64,000 nt of DNA from Thermomonospora catenispora (GTDB lineage Bacteria > Actinomycetota > Actinomycetes > Streptosporangiales > Streptosporangiaceae), in contig NZ_RRYT01000008.1 in assembly GCF_006363815.1 (NCBI RefSeq), positions 121,794-185,793 of the forward strand. The letters run 5' to 3'. The notes under the pieces were generated by a model that worked only from the letters and a program-made list of their open reading frames with translations, was not told the origin of the DNA and did not search any database. Shown one piece after another: positions 54,042 to 63,133 of the stretch (positions within the stretch are counted from its first letter, which is position 1; each line of letters begins with the position of its first letter). The translations under genes and the position numbers were made by a program.

Positions 54042-54084
54042 GGTTTCTCACGTGACCGAAGACAGGTTTCTTACGCGAACAAAG
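54042..54084 (+). repeat. Two 20-nt direct repeats, possible regulator sites
   Basis: GGTTTCTCACGTGACCGAAG (54042-54061) and GGTTTCTTACGCGAACAAAG (54065-54084) agree at 16 of 20 positions with a 23-nt period, that is about two helical turns. Upstream of a small gene and the kinase. Confidence 0.6.
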
Positions 54085-54129
54085 TGGTACATGCGTGAGC
54101 ACCCTCCCAACTTCATACGAACATCCCGT

Positions 54130-54150
54130 ACAAACGGAATAAGGGTTTGT
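54130..54150. promoter_or_regulatory. Inverted repeat ACAAAC-N9-GTTTGT
   Basis: 6-bp arms 9 nt apart, 62 nt before the small gene start. Size and spacing suit a dimeric repressor. Confidence 0.4.
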
Positions 54151-54211
54151 TCCCGGTCGTTCGGACCGAGCGGGCCCTGAACGACCCGCATGATCTGTCA
54201 GGAGGGATCCG

Positions 54212-54394
54212 ATGAACGGCAACAGCAGCATCCTCCGGCCGAAGAACACGACAGACACACGCCGTCCGATCAGGTCCCATTCACTGCGCGCGCTCGCGGT
54301 GGCCGCCCTCCTGGAACGCCGCACCCAGACCGCGGAGGCGCCGCCCGGGCGGCGCCGGGCCGCCGAGGGCGACACCGCGCCCGCCGCGGCCTGA
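54212..54394 (+). CDS. Small basic protein of unknown function
   Basis: 60 aa. ATG at 54212 follows CAGGAGGGATCCG, one of the best ribosome binding sites in the window, and an AT-rich promoter region, which supports a real gene despite its size. The product (MNGNSSILRPKNTTDTRRPI at the start, then an Ala/Arg/Pro-rich end) has no recognised domain. It is 152 nt upstream of the kinase on the same strand. Confidence 0.6.
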   Translation: MNGNSSILRPKNTTDTRRPIRSHSLRALAVAALLERRTQTAEAPPGRRRAAEGDTAPAAA

Positions 54395-54546
54395 ACCGTC
54401 CCGCACAGAGGGCTTTCCGCGACGGCCGGGCGACCCGGGAGGCCGCCCGGCCGTCGCCGTCCGGCACGGGTCCGTCCGCAATGCCCATAAGGTGAAAGCC
54501 CGGCGCACCGCCATGACCCAGCCCGCTGCGACGGAGAGAGACCACC

Positions 54547-56235
54547 GTGACGGACAGGACCACGCCCGACGCCCGCCCGTTGCGCGTCGGAGATCCCACC
54601 CGGCTGGGCTCGTACGAGATCCTCGGCCGGCTGGGCGAGGGCGGTCAGGGCTCGGTCTATCTGGGCCGTCCGGCGGGCGGGATGGGCCCCAGCGACGGTT
54701 ATGTGGCGGTCAAGCTGCTGCACGCCGGGCTGACCGCCGATCCCAGCGCCCGCGCCCGGTTCGTCCGGGAGCTGGAGGTCGCCAAGCAGGTCGCCCGATT
54801 CTGCACCGCGCAGATCCTGGACGCCGACGTCGAGGGCGACCAGCCGTACATCGTCAGCGAGTACGTGCCGGGCAAGTCGCTGTTCACGCTGGTGATGGAG
54901 GAGGGGCCGCGCACCGGCGGCGCCCTGGAGCGACTGGCGATCAGCACGCTGACCGCGCTCACCGCCATCCATCAGGCGGGCATCGTGCACCGCGACTTCA
55001 AGCCGCACAACGTCCTGCTGGGCCCCGACGGCCCGCGGGTGATCGACTTCGGGGTGGCGCGGGCGCTGGGCGCGGCCGGGGAGACGCAGAACGTCGGCAC
55101 CCCCGCCTACATGGCGCCCGAGCAGTTCAAGGGCGAGCCGATCGGCCCGCCCTGCGACATGTTCGCCTGGGGCACCACCATGGTGTTCGCCGCCACCGGC
55201 CGTCCCGCGTTCGGCAACGACGACCTGGCCGCGGTCATGCACCGCATCCTCACCGGCGAGCCGGATCTGGGGGAGTTGACCGAGCCGCTGCGCGGTGTCG
55301 TCGCCGCCTGCCTGGCCAAGGACCCCGCCCGGCGTCCCACCGCCCGCCAGGCCCAGGAGCTCCTGCTCGGCTCGCACACCGTCCCGGACGCCCTTCCCGG
55401 CGGCATGGCGGCCCCGTCGCCGCACCGCCCCGACGCCGCCACGCCGCCGGCGCCTCCGCCCGTCCCCGGTCACGGCGCCCCGCCCGCCGGCGACACCTCG
55501 CCGTCCGACTCGGCGCCGACCGCCCCCCGGCCGGACGGCGTCCCGGCCGCGCCCGCACCGCCCGCGCCGCCGCGGGCCGTCCGGCCGCACGGCAGGCTGA
55601 TGCCCGCGGTGGCCGCCGCCGCGGTGACGGCGCTGGTCGTGGGGGTGTCGGTGTGGGCCGCCACCCGGCCCGGCGGCGATCAGGCCACGGCCTCGCGCGC
55701 CGACGGGGCCGCGAACGGTCCCGTCCTCACCCCCGGCGGCGTCCCGAGCGCCCCCGCGGGGACGGTGCGCACCACCCCCGCTCCGCGCCGCTCCCCCGGC
55801 ACGCCCGACAGGCCCCGCGGCTCGACCGGCCCCGGGGGCCCCGCCCCCTCCCCGGCCCGCACGCCCGGCGGGCCGAGCGGCACCCCCCGGCCCGAGCGGC
55901 CCAACCCCTACACCCCGCAGGCGGTGTGCAACGCCGGCGGTCACGGCGGCGGGTTCTACGTCCAGCGGTCCAGCGGCTTCCCCGGCGGCACGGTGTACCA
56001 GCTCTACAACGGCTCCGGCTACAACTGCGCCGTGACGATCAAGACCAGGGACGTGGGCGAGGCCACCCGGGTCTGGGTCCGGCTCGAGGCGCAGAACGGC
56101 TCCAGCCACAGCGACAGCGGTTCCTTCCGCTACTACGCCGGCCCGGTCTACGTCTCCGCCAAGGGCGTCTGCGTCCGCTACTTCGGCGGGACCGACGCCG
56201 GCAGCGCCGGCGCCCCCTGGGGCAACTGCGGCTGA
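54547..56235 (+). CDS. Membrane Ser/Thr protein kinase with a Cys-containing extracellular domain
   Basis: 562 aa. The Hanks-type kinase domain covers residues 23-280: GEGGQGSV (G-loop, 30-37), K56, HRDFKPHN (D150), DFG (167-169) and GTPAYMAPEQF. A Pro-rich juxtamembrane linker (290-345) precedes one membrane helix (352-373), a Pro/Thr/Gly-rich stalk and a compact extracellular domain of about 100 residues with four Cys. No PASTA domains, so the outside sensor is unusual. GTG start at 54547. Confidence 0.94.
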   Translation: MTDRTTPDARPLRVGDPTRLGSYEILGRLGEGGQGSVYLGRPAGGMGPSDGYVAVKLLHAGLTADPSARARFVRELEVAKQVARFCTAQILDADVEGDQPYIVSEYVPGKSLFTLVMEEGPRTGGALERLAISTLTALTAIHQAGIVHRDFKPHNVLLGPDGPRVIDFGVARALGAAGETQNVGTPAYMAPEQFKGEPIGPPCDMFAWGTTMVFAATGRPAFGNDDLAAVMHRILTGEPDLGELTEPLRGVVAACLAKDPARRPTARQAQELLLGSHTVPDALPGGMAAPSPHRPDAATPPAPPPVPGHGAPPAGDTSPSDSAPTAPRPDGVPAAPAPPAPPRAVRPHGRLMPAVAAAAVTALVVGVSVWAATRPGGDQATASRADGAANGPVLTPGGVPSAPAGTVRTTPAPRRSPGTPDRPRGSTGPGGPAPSPARTPGGPSGTPRPERPNPYTPQAVCNAGGHGGGFYVQRSSGFPGGTVYQLYNGSGYNCAVTIKTRDVGEATRVWVRLEAQNGSSHSDSGSFRYYAGPVYVSAKGVCVRYFGGTDAGSAGAPWGNCG

Positions 56236-56283
56236 GCGGCGCCCCGGCCGGCCCGCACGGCGCCGGGGCCCGGCGAGCGCCGC

Positions 56284-56317
56284 GGCCCCGCCGGAACGAG
56301 GCGTTCACGGCGGGGCC
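56284..56317. terminator. Bidirectional terminator between convergent genes
   Basis: GGCCCCGCCG (56284-56293) and CGGCGGGGCC (56308-56317) pair perfectly, between the kinase stop and the convergent DUF397 stop. Confidence 0.7.
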
Positions 56318-56331
56318 GGGTCGGGGAACGA

Positions 56332-56574
56332 TCAGTTGGGGGCGATCAGATGGTCGAAGTCGCCCTCCTTGGCGCCGAGGATCAGCGCCTCGATCTCGGG
56401 GCGCGTGTAGATCAGGGCGGGGCCTTCGGGGAACCGGCTGTTGCGCATCGCCACGTTCCCGCCGGGGAGTTCGGCGACTTCGACGCAGTTGCCTTGGGAG
56501 TTGCTGCGCCTGGACTTGAACCACCGAGCGCCGCGCAGCTCGGCGGCGGGCATTCCGTTGTAGGTCTTGGACAT
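56332..56574 (-). CDS. DUF397 protein
   Basis: 80 aa. The DUF397 signature RWFKSRRSNSQGNCVEVAEL followed by NVAMRNSRFPEGPALIYTRP is complete. DUF397 proteins are encoded next to XRE-DUF5753 regulators throughout filamentous actinomycetes (BldB/WhiJ-like systems) and are thought to act with or against them. The gene starts on the base next to the end of the regulator, so both are translated together. Confidence 0.95.
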   Translation of the reverse strand: MSKTYNGMPAAELRGARWFKSRRSNSQGNCVEVAELPGGNVAMRNSRFPEGPALIYTRPEIEALILGAKEGDFDHLIAPN

Positions 56575-57441
56575 CTAGATCTTCCTGAGAAGTTCGTCGA
56601 GCATCTCAACGGTGCGCTCGGGGGTCTCGCTGTCGACGCACAGGCGTTCCATCGCCTGCAGGTAGGCGTCGACGTCGTCCCTCTTGTCCAGGTAGAGGGC
56701 CCCGACGAGGTTCTCGACGTACACCACGTCCGGCAGATCCGGCTCGGGGAACCGCAGGATGGAGAACGCTCCGCCCTCGGCGGCGTGACCGCCGAACCGG
56801 AACGGCATCACCTGGATGGTGACGTTGGGCAGTTTTGACATCGCGATGAGATGCTCAAACTGACTCCGCATCACCTCGGGGCCACCGATCCGCCGCATGA
56901 GCACGGCTTCGTCCAGCACCGCCCACAGCCGGGGGGCTCCCGGGCCGTGCAGCCGTTTGGCCCGCTGCATGCGCACCGTGACGCGACTTTCGATCTCGTC
57001 CTCGGGTGCGCCCGCGTTGCCCAGCCGGATCACCGCCCGCGCGTAGTCCTCCGACTGCAGGAGGCCGGGGACGAATTGGCACTCATACGTCCGGATCATG
57101 GCGGCGGCCTCCTCCAGGCCGACGTAGGCCTGGAACCACTTGGGCAGCACGTCGTTGTACCGGTGCCACCATCCCGGGGCCTTGGCGTCCCTGGCCAGCT
57201 GCAACAGCGCCTCCCGCTCCGCCTTGTCGGTGACGCCGTACAGCGTGAGCAGGTCGGCCACGTCTCGCTCTTTGAAGCTGACCCGCCCCAGCTCGAGACG
57301 GCTGATCTTGGACTCCGACGCGCGGATGACGTATCCGGCCTCCGCACGCGTCACGCCCTTGGCCTCACGCAGCCGACGCAGCTGCGATCCCAGCAGGATC
57401 CGACGGACCGTGGATCCCGTGCCCGGCGTCTCCGGAGTCAC
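56575..57441 (-). CDS. XRE-family HTH regulator with DUF5753 domain (WhiJ-like)
   Basis: 288 aa from GTG at 57441, fixed by GGGAGGTT just upstream. The HTH is at residues 17-72 (LGSQLRRLREAKGVTRAEAG, then IRASESKISRLELGRVSFKE). DUF5753 follows from about 95 (YECQFVPGLLQSEDYARAVI and LPNVTIQVMPFRFGGHAAEG). Such proteins pair with DUF397 partners in developmental or stress regulation. It diverges from an anti-sigma-type ATPase gene, the usual third partner. Confidence 0.94.
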   Translation of the reverse strand: MTPETPGTGSTVRRILLGSQLRRLREAKGVTRAEAGYVIRASESKISRLELGRVSFKERDVADLLTLYGVTDKAEREALLQLARDAKAPGWWHRYNDVLPKWFQAYVGLEEAAAMIRTYECQFVPGLLQSEDYARAVIRLGNAGAPEDEIESRVTVRMQRAKRLHGPGAPRLWAVLDEAVLMRRIGGPEVMRSQFEHLIAMSKLPNVTIQVMPFRFGGHAAEGGAFSILRFPEPDLPDVVYVENLVGALYLDKRDDVDAYLQAMERLCVDSETPERTVEMLDELLRKI

Positions 57442-57672
57442 GCCCAACCTCCCGCTAGATGGCGGACAGCGCACTAAGTGTGCCACTGCAGTGTCGTCTC
57501 CGCGCGATCCCTCCGTTTCTGGACGGGGCCCGCCCATGCTCGTTCACGTGAACTCGCACGGGGCAGATGCACGTGCATCGGGCCTTGCATTCGCACGCTA
57601 CGATGCGCAGGATAACGCACGGGACTTCCGTGCAGCTGGGCTGCGACCGAGATCGGACTGCGGGGTCTGGGG

Positions 57673-58287
57673 ATGACGTCACGCCAGGTACGCGAGGAAC
57701 CACGATGGGGGTGGTCTCCCCTCGCCACGGCCGGCAGGCCGCCGGCCGGGCGGTGTCGGCACGGCGATCGGCCGCCCGGCGGGGTCCCGGTGCCGGAGTC
57801 CCGCGACCTGCCCCCCGACCTCGACCGAGCACTCGGCCTGCTGATCGCCGACGCCCCCGAGACGGTCGCGCTGACCGTCCGTCCCGATCCCGAGGCCGTC
57901 ACCGCGGCCCGCCACTTCGTCACCGCCAGGCTCAAGGAGTGGAGCCTCGGCGCCCTCACCGACGACGTCGCACTGGTCGTCACCGAACTGGTCACCAACG
58001 CCCTGCGGCACAGCCTCCCCGCCTGCTCCGGCCTGCTGCCCCCCGTCCCCGGCTCCGGCGCCATCCAGCTCCGCCTGCTGCCCGGCCGCGCCGGAGGCGT
58101 CGCGGACGAGGCGTGGCTGCTGTGCGGCATCCTCGACGGCACCCGCCGGGCCCCCCGGCGCAAGGAGCCCGACTACATCGCCGAGACCGGCCGCGGACTG
58201 CACCTGGTCGACTCCTTCACCCACCGGTGGGGCTGGCGCGGCCTGCCGCACGGCAAAGTCGTCTGGGCGCTGTTCCAGACCCCCTGA
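57673..58287 (+). CDS. Anti-sigma-type ATP-binding protein (RsbW-like HATPase)
   Basis: 204 aa. The GHKL N-box appears in DDVALVVTELVTNALRHS and the G-box as AETGRGLHLVDSF. These small kinase-like proteins bind sigma factors or phosphorylate STAS partners; a STAS gene lies 430 nt downstream. A basic, Pro-rich N-terminus of about 40 residues may not be translated. ATG at 57673 after GGGG; it diverges from the XRE-DUF397 pair. Confidence 0.88.
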   Translation: MTSRQVREEPRWGWSPLATAGRPPAGRCRHGDRPPGGVPVPESRDLPPDLDRALGLLIADAPETVALTVRPDPEAVTAARHFVTARLKEWSLGALTDDVALVVTELVTNALRHSLPACSGLLPPVPGSGAIQLRLLPGRAGGVADEAWLLCGILDGTRRAPRRKEPDYIAETGRGLHLVDSFTHRWGWRGLPHGKVVWALFQTP

Positions 58288-58300
58288 GGTTCCGAGGGGC

Positions 58301-58329
58301 GGCGGGCGCCCCGATCATCGGGGCCCGCC
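58301..58329 (+). terminator. Hairpin after the ATPase gene
   Basis: GGCGGGCGCCCCGAT (58301-58315) pairs with ATCGGGGCCCGCC (58317-58329) with one bulge, 13 nt after the stop. Confidence 0.65.
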
Positions 58330-58355
58330 CCGCGGCGGGGTGGAGAATCGAACAC

Positions 58356-58574
58356 ATGTGCCGCAGCATCAAGACGCTCCGCCCGCCGTTCACCGACCAT
58401 CCCACCGACGAGGACATCCGCGCCGCCGCCCTGCAGTACGTGCGCAAGGTGTCCGGCTTCCGCACCCCCGCCGCCCACAACGCCGAGGCGTTCGACCGCG
58501 CGGTCGAACAGATCGCCGCGGCCACCGCCGAGCTGCTCGGCTCCCTGCGGGTACGAGGGGCGGCCCCGCGTTGA
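58356..58574 (+). CDS. DUF2277 protein
   Basis: 72 aa. The complete family sequence is present: MCRSIKTLRPPF at the N-terminus, then DIRAAALQYVRKVSGFRTPA and NAEAFDRAVEQIA. ATG at 58356 follows GGAGAATCG. The family is widespread in Actinobacteria and Proteobacteria and has no known function. Confidence 0.93.
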   Translation: MCRSIKTLRPPFTDHPTDEDIRAAALQYVRKVSGFRTPAAHNAEAFDRAVEQIAAATAELLGSLRVRGAAPR

Positions 58575-58714
58575 GACCGGCCGGACGCCGCGACGCGGAG
58601 CCCGTCCGGATGAGGCCGGATAGGTTCCGCCCTCCCGGGGTATGGACAGCTTCCGGTCGGCGGGATCCGCCGCCGACCGGACCCGCCCCCGGAGACGAAA
58701 GCGCAGGAGTGTCC

Positions 58715-59068
58715 GTGGAATTCGCGGTTGAGCATCGCGTCGAGAAGGACGTCACCGTGGTCAAGGTGCGCGGGGAACTCGACGTCTTCAGCAGCCCCCG
58801 GCTGCGCGAGCAGCTGCTCGATGTCATCGACACCGGCCCGATCCGCCTCGTGGTGGACCTCAGCGACGTCACCTTCCTGGACTCGACCGGTCTCGGCGTG
58901 CTGGTCGGCATCTACCACCGGCTGCGCGCCCGCAACGGCACCATGTCGTTCGTCGGCGCCAACGAACGGGTCCGCCGCGTCTTCCACGTCACCCAGCTGA
59001 CGAAGATCTTCATGCTGTACGACGACCTCGAGCAGGCGCTGGCCGCCGAGCGCGCCAACGCGAGATGA
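58715..59068 (+). CDS. STAS-domain anti-anti-sigma factor
   Basis: 117 aa. The STAS fold is seen in VTVVKVRGELDVFSSPRLRE and VVDLSDVTFLDSTGLGVLVG, with the phosphorylatable Ser57. Unphosphorylated, such proteins bind RsbW-type kinases and release a stress sigma factor. The GTG at 58715 is preferred because AGGAG lies 7 nt upstream; an earlier in-frame GTG is too close to it. It probably works with the nearby HATPase. Confidence 0.92.
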   Translation: MEFAVEHRVEKDVTVVKVRGELDVFSSPRLREQLLDVIDTGPIRLVVDLSDVTFLDSTGLGVLVGIYHRLRARNGTMSFVGANERVRRVFHVTQLTKIFMLYDDLEQALAAERANAR

Positions 59069-59455
59069 CCCGGGGACGGGCCCGGAACGGGTGATCCCCA
59101 CCGGCGGACGCCCTCGGAGCGGCGGACCGCCCCCGTCCGGCGCCGCCCCTCGCACCCGCCGCGGGACGAGGCCTCGAGGGGTCCGGGAAGAGCCCCCCGC
59201 ACCGGAGGAGACCTCCCGCGCACGCCGGACGCATGGACAGAGGGCATGTGCAGAGAGGGTCCGGCATGCTCCCCGGCGCGCCCCTCATCGGGATTTCCGG
59301 CCCGATGGCCGGATCGATGCCCCATCCTGGTGGGGTGCAGGGCCCGGTGACGGCCGAGCCGCGCCCGAGACGGGTACGGTGAGCAGAAGGATCAAGGGGT
59401 TCATGCCGGCCTGAGGTCGCACCGGGTGCGGGCATCGACGGGACGGGAGCGCTTC
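59069..59455. other. Intergenic region upstream of the M16 protease pair
   Basis: GC-rich, no supported gene. The right end carries GGGAGCG, the ribosome binding site of the first protease subunit. Confidence 0.5.
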
Positions 59456-60727
59456 GTGGCTGAACAGCCGCTGCATGAGCACACGCTCGGCAATGGGCTG
59501 CGGGTGGTGGTCTGCGAGGACCATGTGGTGCCGCTGGCCGCCGTGAACATCTGGTACGCGGTGGGGTCGCGGCACGAGCAGACCGGGGTGGACGGCAAGA
59601 GCCGGACCGGGCTCGCGCACCTGTTCGAGCATCTGATGTTCCAGGGCTCGGCGAACGTGGCGGAGGGCGAGCACGCGGCGCTGATGGAGAGCGCCGGGGC
59701 GACGTTCAACGCCAGCACCTCGTTCGAGCGCACCAACTACTACGAGACCGTCCCGGTGAGCCATCTGCCGCTGGCGCTGTGGCTGGAGGCCGACCGGATG
59801 GGGACGCTGCCGGCCGCGCTGACCCAGGCCAACCTGGACAACCAGCGGGACGTGGTGAAGAACGAACGCCGCCAGCGGTACGACAACCAGCCGTACGGGA
59901 CGGCGTTCGAGCGGCTGTGCCGGCTGACCTTCCCGCCCGGGCACCCGTACGCGCACACCCCCATCGGGTCGATGGAGGACCTGGACGCCACCACCATCGA
60001 GGACTGCGTGGAGTTTTTCCGCACCTGGTACGCGCCCGGCAACGCGGTGCTGTCGGTGGTCGGCGACGTCGACCCCGAGGCGGTGATCGAGATGGCCGAG
60101 CGGTACTTCGGGTGCATCCCTCCCGGTCCCCCCGCGCCGCCCGCCCGGCCCGGCGACCTGGAGCCGCTGACCGAGGTGCGGCTGGAGGAGGTGGACGAGG
60201 AGGTCCCCTCGCCCGCCTACTTCGCGATGCTGCCGCTGCCGTCCGACGGCGGCCCCGAGATCGAGGCCGCCGAGCTGGCCGTGGAGATCCTCGGCGGCGG
60301 GACCGGCTCCCGGCTGTACGACCGGATGGTGCGTCGCGACCAGATCGCCACCGAGGTGTGGACCGGGGTGACCCGGATGGTCGACGGGCCGTCGCTGGCC
60401 CTCGTGGAGGCCGTCGGCCCCGACCCGGCCAGGATCGCCGAGGTGCTGGACGAGGAGCTGGCCGCCTTCGCCGAGCACGGCCCCACCGAGGACGAGACCG
60501 CACGGGCCACCGCGCAGGCCGAGCGCGGGCTGCTGGAGCGCACCGAGACGGTGACCGGGCTGGCCAACGCGCTGTCGGGGAACGCCACCCAGTTCGGCGA
60601 CCCGGCCCGGACCTTCACCGCCGCCGAGCGGGCCGCCGCGGTGACCGCCGAGGAGATCAGGGACGCGGCGCGGCGCTGGCTGGCCCCCGGCGCCCGCACC
60701 GCACTCAGCTACGGAGGCGCCAGGTGA
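59456..60727 (+). CDS. M16 zinc protease, catalytic subunit
   Basis: 423 aa from GTG at 59456 after GGGAGCG. The inverted zinc motif HLFEH (H55, E58, H59) and the distal Glu in VVKNERRQRYDN are present, so this subunit binds zinc and cleaves peptides. Two M16 halves are visible. Its stop overlaps the next gene as GTGA, so the two subunits are made together, like mitochondrial processing peptidase-type heterodimers. Confidence 0.93.
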   Translation: MAEQPLHEHTLGNGLRVVVCEDHVVPLAAVNIWYAVGSRHEQTGVDGKSRTGLAHLFEHLMFQGSANVAEGEHAALMESAGATFNASTSFERTNYYETVPVSHLPLALWLEADRMGTLPAALTQANLDNQRDVVKNERRQRYDNQPYGTAFERLCRLTFPPGHPYAHTPIGSMEDLDATTIEDCVEFFRTWYAPGNAVLSVVGDVDPEAVIEMAERYFGCIPPGPPAPPARPGDLEPLTEVRLEEVDEEVPSPAYFAMLPLPSDGGPEIEAAELAVEILGGGTGSRLYDRMVRRDQIATEVWTGVTRMVDGPSLALVEAVGPDPARIAEVLDEELAAFAEHGPTEDETARATAQAERGLLERTETVTGLANALSGNATQFGDPARTFTAAERAAAVTAEEIRDAARRWLAPGARTALSYGGAR

Positions 60728-62082
60728 CGACCCTCATCCCCGACTTCCCCGCGCGTCCGGTGCCGGGGCCGATCCCGCCGTGGCCGTTCCCGACCGGAGT
60801 GAGCGGCCGGATCCCCGACGGCCCGGCCACGCTGCGCTGCGACCTGCCGGGCCGGAGGCTGGCGGCGGTCCGGCTGGTGCTGGACGCGGGGGCGGGCCGT
60901 GAGCCGGCCGGTCAGGACGGGGTCGCCACGCTGACCGCGCACGCCCTGCTGGAGGGCACCGAGCCGGGCGGCGGGACCGCGCTGACCTCCGCGTTCGAAC
61001 GGCTGGGCGCCAGCCTGTACGCCACCGCCGACCTGACCTCGCTGCGGATCGCGCTGGACGCCCCGACGAGCCGGCTGGGCGATGCGCTGCGGCTGCTGTC
61101 GGAGGTGGTGCGCCGGCCCGCGCTGGACGACGCCGACGTCCAGCGGCTGGTCCGGGAACGGCTGGAGGAGATCGCCCAGGAGGACGCCGACCCGGGCACC
61201 CGGGCGATGCGGGAGCTGCGGGCCCGGCTGTTCCCCGCCGGCAGCCGCCCGGCCCGGCCCACCGGCGGATCGCCGGAGACGGTCAAGAAGCTGACCGGCG
61301 AGCAGGTGCGGGCCTTCTACTCGGCGGTGGCGCCGGCCGAGGGCACCGCCGTGATCACCGGGGACCTGAGCGGGCTGGACGCCGAGGCGATGCTGGCCGA
61401 GGCGTTCGGCGGCTGGCGGGCCGCCGGGGCGCCGCTGGCCGCGCCGGACACCGCGGAGCCCACCCCCGGGCCGCGGCTGGTGATCGTGGACCGGCCGGGG
61501 TCGGTGCAGACGTACCTGTCGTTCGGGCACGGGGTGCCGCCGCGGTCGCACCCGGACTGGCCGCTGCTGTCGGTCGCCTGCCATGTGCTGGGCGGCGGGC
61601 TGGCCTCCCGGCTGAACGCGCTGCTGCGCGAGGAGAAGGGCTACACCTACGGGATGCGCGCCGGGCTGCTGCGGATGCGGCACTGCGGAGTGTTCGTGGC
61701 GCAGGGCTCGGTGCACACCGAGGTGACCGCCGACGCGGTGAACGACGCGCTGAGCGTGCTGCGCGGCATGCTCGACGGGGTCACCGAGGAGGAGTGCCGG
61801 GCCTCGGTGAGCGCGCTGGCCGACCGGGCGCCCGCCGACTACGAGACCGCGCGGTCGGTGGCCGCCGAGTTCGCCGACGCGGCGTCCGCCGGGCTGGGCC
61901 CCGACTACCCGCGCCGCTACCTGGAGGAGCTGCGGGCGGCCACCGCCGAGGAGGTGACCCGCGCCTACGCCGAGCACGTCTCCCAGGACGCCCTCACCGT
62001 GATCGCGGTGGGCGACGCCGCGCAGATCCGCGGTCCGCTGGAGGAGCTGGGGCACACCGAGATCACCGTGGTCGAGGGCTGA
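60724..62082 (+). CDS. M16 protease, non-catalytic subunit
   Basis: 452 aa from GTG at 60724, overlapping the catalytic subunit stop. The zinc motif is lost (LTAHALLEGTEPGGG at the position of HxxEH), while the R/Y motif RLNALLREEKGYTYG typical of the partner subunit is present. Together the pair forms one active site: zinc from the first chain and substrate-binding Arg/Tyr from this one. Confidence 0.92.
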   Translation: MTTLIPDFPARPVPGPIPPWPFPTGVSGRIPDGPATLRCDLPGRRLAAVRLVLDAGAGREPAGQDGVATLTAHALLEGTEPGGGTALTSAFERLGASLYATADLTSLRIALDAPTSRLGDALRLLSEVVRRPALDDADVQRLVRERLEEIAQEDADPGTRAMRELRARLFPAGSRPARPTGGSPETVKKLTGEQVRAFYSAVAPAEGTAVITGDLSGLDAEAMLAEAFGGWRAAGAPLAAPDTAEPTPGPRLVIVDRPGSVQTYLSFGHGVPPRSHPDWPLLSVACHVLGGGLASRLNALLREEKGYTYGMRAGLLRMRHCGVFVAQGSVHTEVTADAVNDALSVLRGMLDGVTEEECRASVSALADRAPADYETARSVAAEFADAASAGLGPDYPRRYLEELRAATAEEVTRAYAEHVSQDALTVIAVGDAAQIRGPLEELGHTEITVVEG

Positions 62083-62178
62083 TCCGGGCGGCCTGTCCCG
62101 GACATCTGCCGCCCGGGATCGTGCCGAGGCGGTGGGCTGCGGTTAGGGTCGTCTCGCAGCCTGCCTCCAAGGAGCGGT

Positions 62179-63123
62179 ATGTCGACCTGGATCTGGATTC
62201 TGCTGTGTCTGGCCATCGCCGGACGAGAGCTCTATCTGGCGTTCGACCGCAGGTTGCCGCAGGCGCAGGAGGAGATCCGCCGGCTGCGCGCCCGGGTCGA
62301 TGAGCTGGAACGGCAGTCGGTCACCGCACCCGCCTCCCCGCGGGGGCCCGAGGAGCCGCCGCCCGGACCACAGGCCGATCCACAAGCCGATCCACAGGCC
62401 GGTCCCGCCGGTTCCCCGGCCGGGCCGCCCGCCGAGGGGACGCCGCCGCGCCCGTCCCGGGCCAAGGCCACCGCGGCGGCGGCGGTGTCGGCGGCGCTGA
62501 TCCGGCGGCTGGAGGGCGAGCTGGCCGAGACCACGGCCCGGCTGACGGCGCTGGAGGAGCAGATCCAGGCGGCCCGTGCGGCCGAGGCCGCCCGGGCGGC
62601 GGCGCTGGACGACCTCGAGGGGACCGTGACCGTCCTGCACCGCGAGATGATCGAACGGCTGGAACGCGCCGACGACACCGCCCGGGGTCTGCTGTACGCC
62701 GAGGAGGCGGCGGCCGAGCCGCTGCTGACGGCCGCCTATGAGCACTGCGCGGCCGAGATGGGGCTGCGGATCCGCGTCAAGGAGCCGGCTCCCGGCTCCC
62801 CCTGGTGGACCGGCTATCTGCTGTCCGGCGCCGACCCGGAGGAGATCGCCCCACGCCTGGTGGCCCAGGCCCGGCAGCTGCCCGACTCCCCCAGGCCCTC
62901 CCCGCTGGCCGGGCTGCTCACCGAGCTGGCCGCCCTGGAGGGCGCCGGGGTCGCCCGGATCGGCGCGTTCGCCGCCGTGCGCATCGCCGACGCCCTGCTG
63001 TGCGGGTTCGTCACCGACGACGCCCTCGACGCCACCGATCCGGCGGAGCTGGCCGCCCATCTGGACGGCCATGTCACGACCCTCCGCTGGGATCCGGCCC
63101 GCTTCACCGCCGCGGCCCGCTGA
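62179..63123 (+). CDS. Membrane-anchored coiled-coil protein of unknown function
   Basis: 314 aa. ATG at 62179 follows AAGGAGCGGT. An N-terminal membrane helix (STWIWILLCLAIAGRELYLA) is followed by a short coiled coil, a Pro-rich linker with three DPQA repeats near residues 66-77, a second coiled coil (about 105-165) and a globular C-terminal half (YEHCAAEMGLRIRVKEPAPG onward). No enzymatic motif is recognised. A TAGGGT hexamer lies about 30 nt upstream. Confidence 0.7.
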   Translation: MSTWIWILLCLAIAGRELYLAFDRRLPQAQEEIRRLRARVDELERQSVTAPASPRGPEEPPPGPQADPQADPQAGPAGSPAGPPAEGTPPRPSRAKATAAAAVSAALIRRLEGELAETTARLTALEEQIQAARAAEAARAAALDDLEGTVTVLHREMIERLERADDTARGLLYAEEAAAEPLLTAAYEHCAAEMGLRIRVKEPAPGSPWWTGYLLSGADPEEIAPRLVAQARQLPDSPRPSPLAGLLTELAALEGAGVARIGAFAAVRIADALLCGFVTDDALDATDPAELAAHLDGHVTTLRWDPARFTAAAR

Positions 63124-63133
63124 GGCGGTCCGG

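Larger units (their letters stand above)
53814..54211. other. Intergenic region with promoter-like AT-rich part
   Basis: 53814-54035 is GC-rich and featureless. 54040-54180 is much less GC-rich and carries the 20-nt direct repeats, the ACAAAC-N9-GTTTGT inverted repeat and the promoter of the small gene at 54212. Confidence 0.6.

Noticed and set aside
54007..56109. 700-codon minus-strand frame opposite the kinase
   Set aside because: Antisense of a kinase with all motifs intact; no ribosome binding site and no domain.
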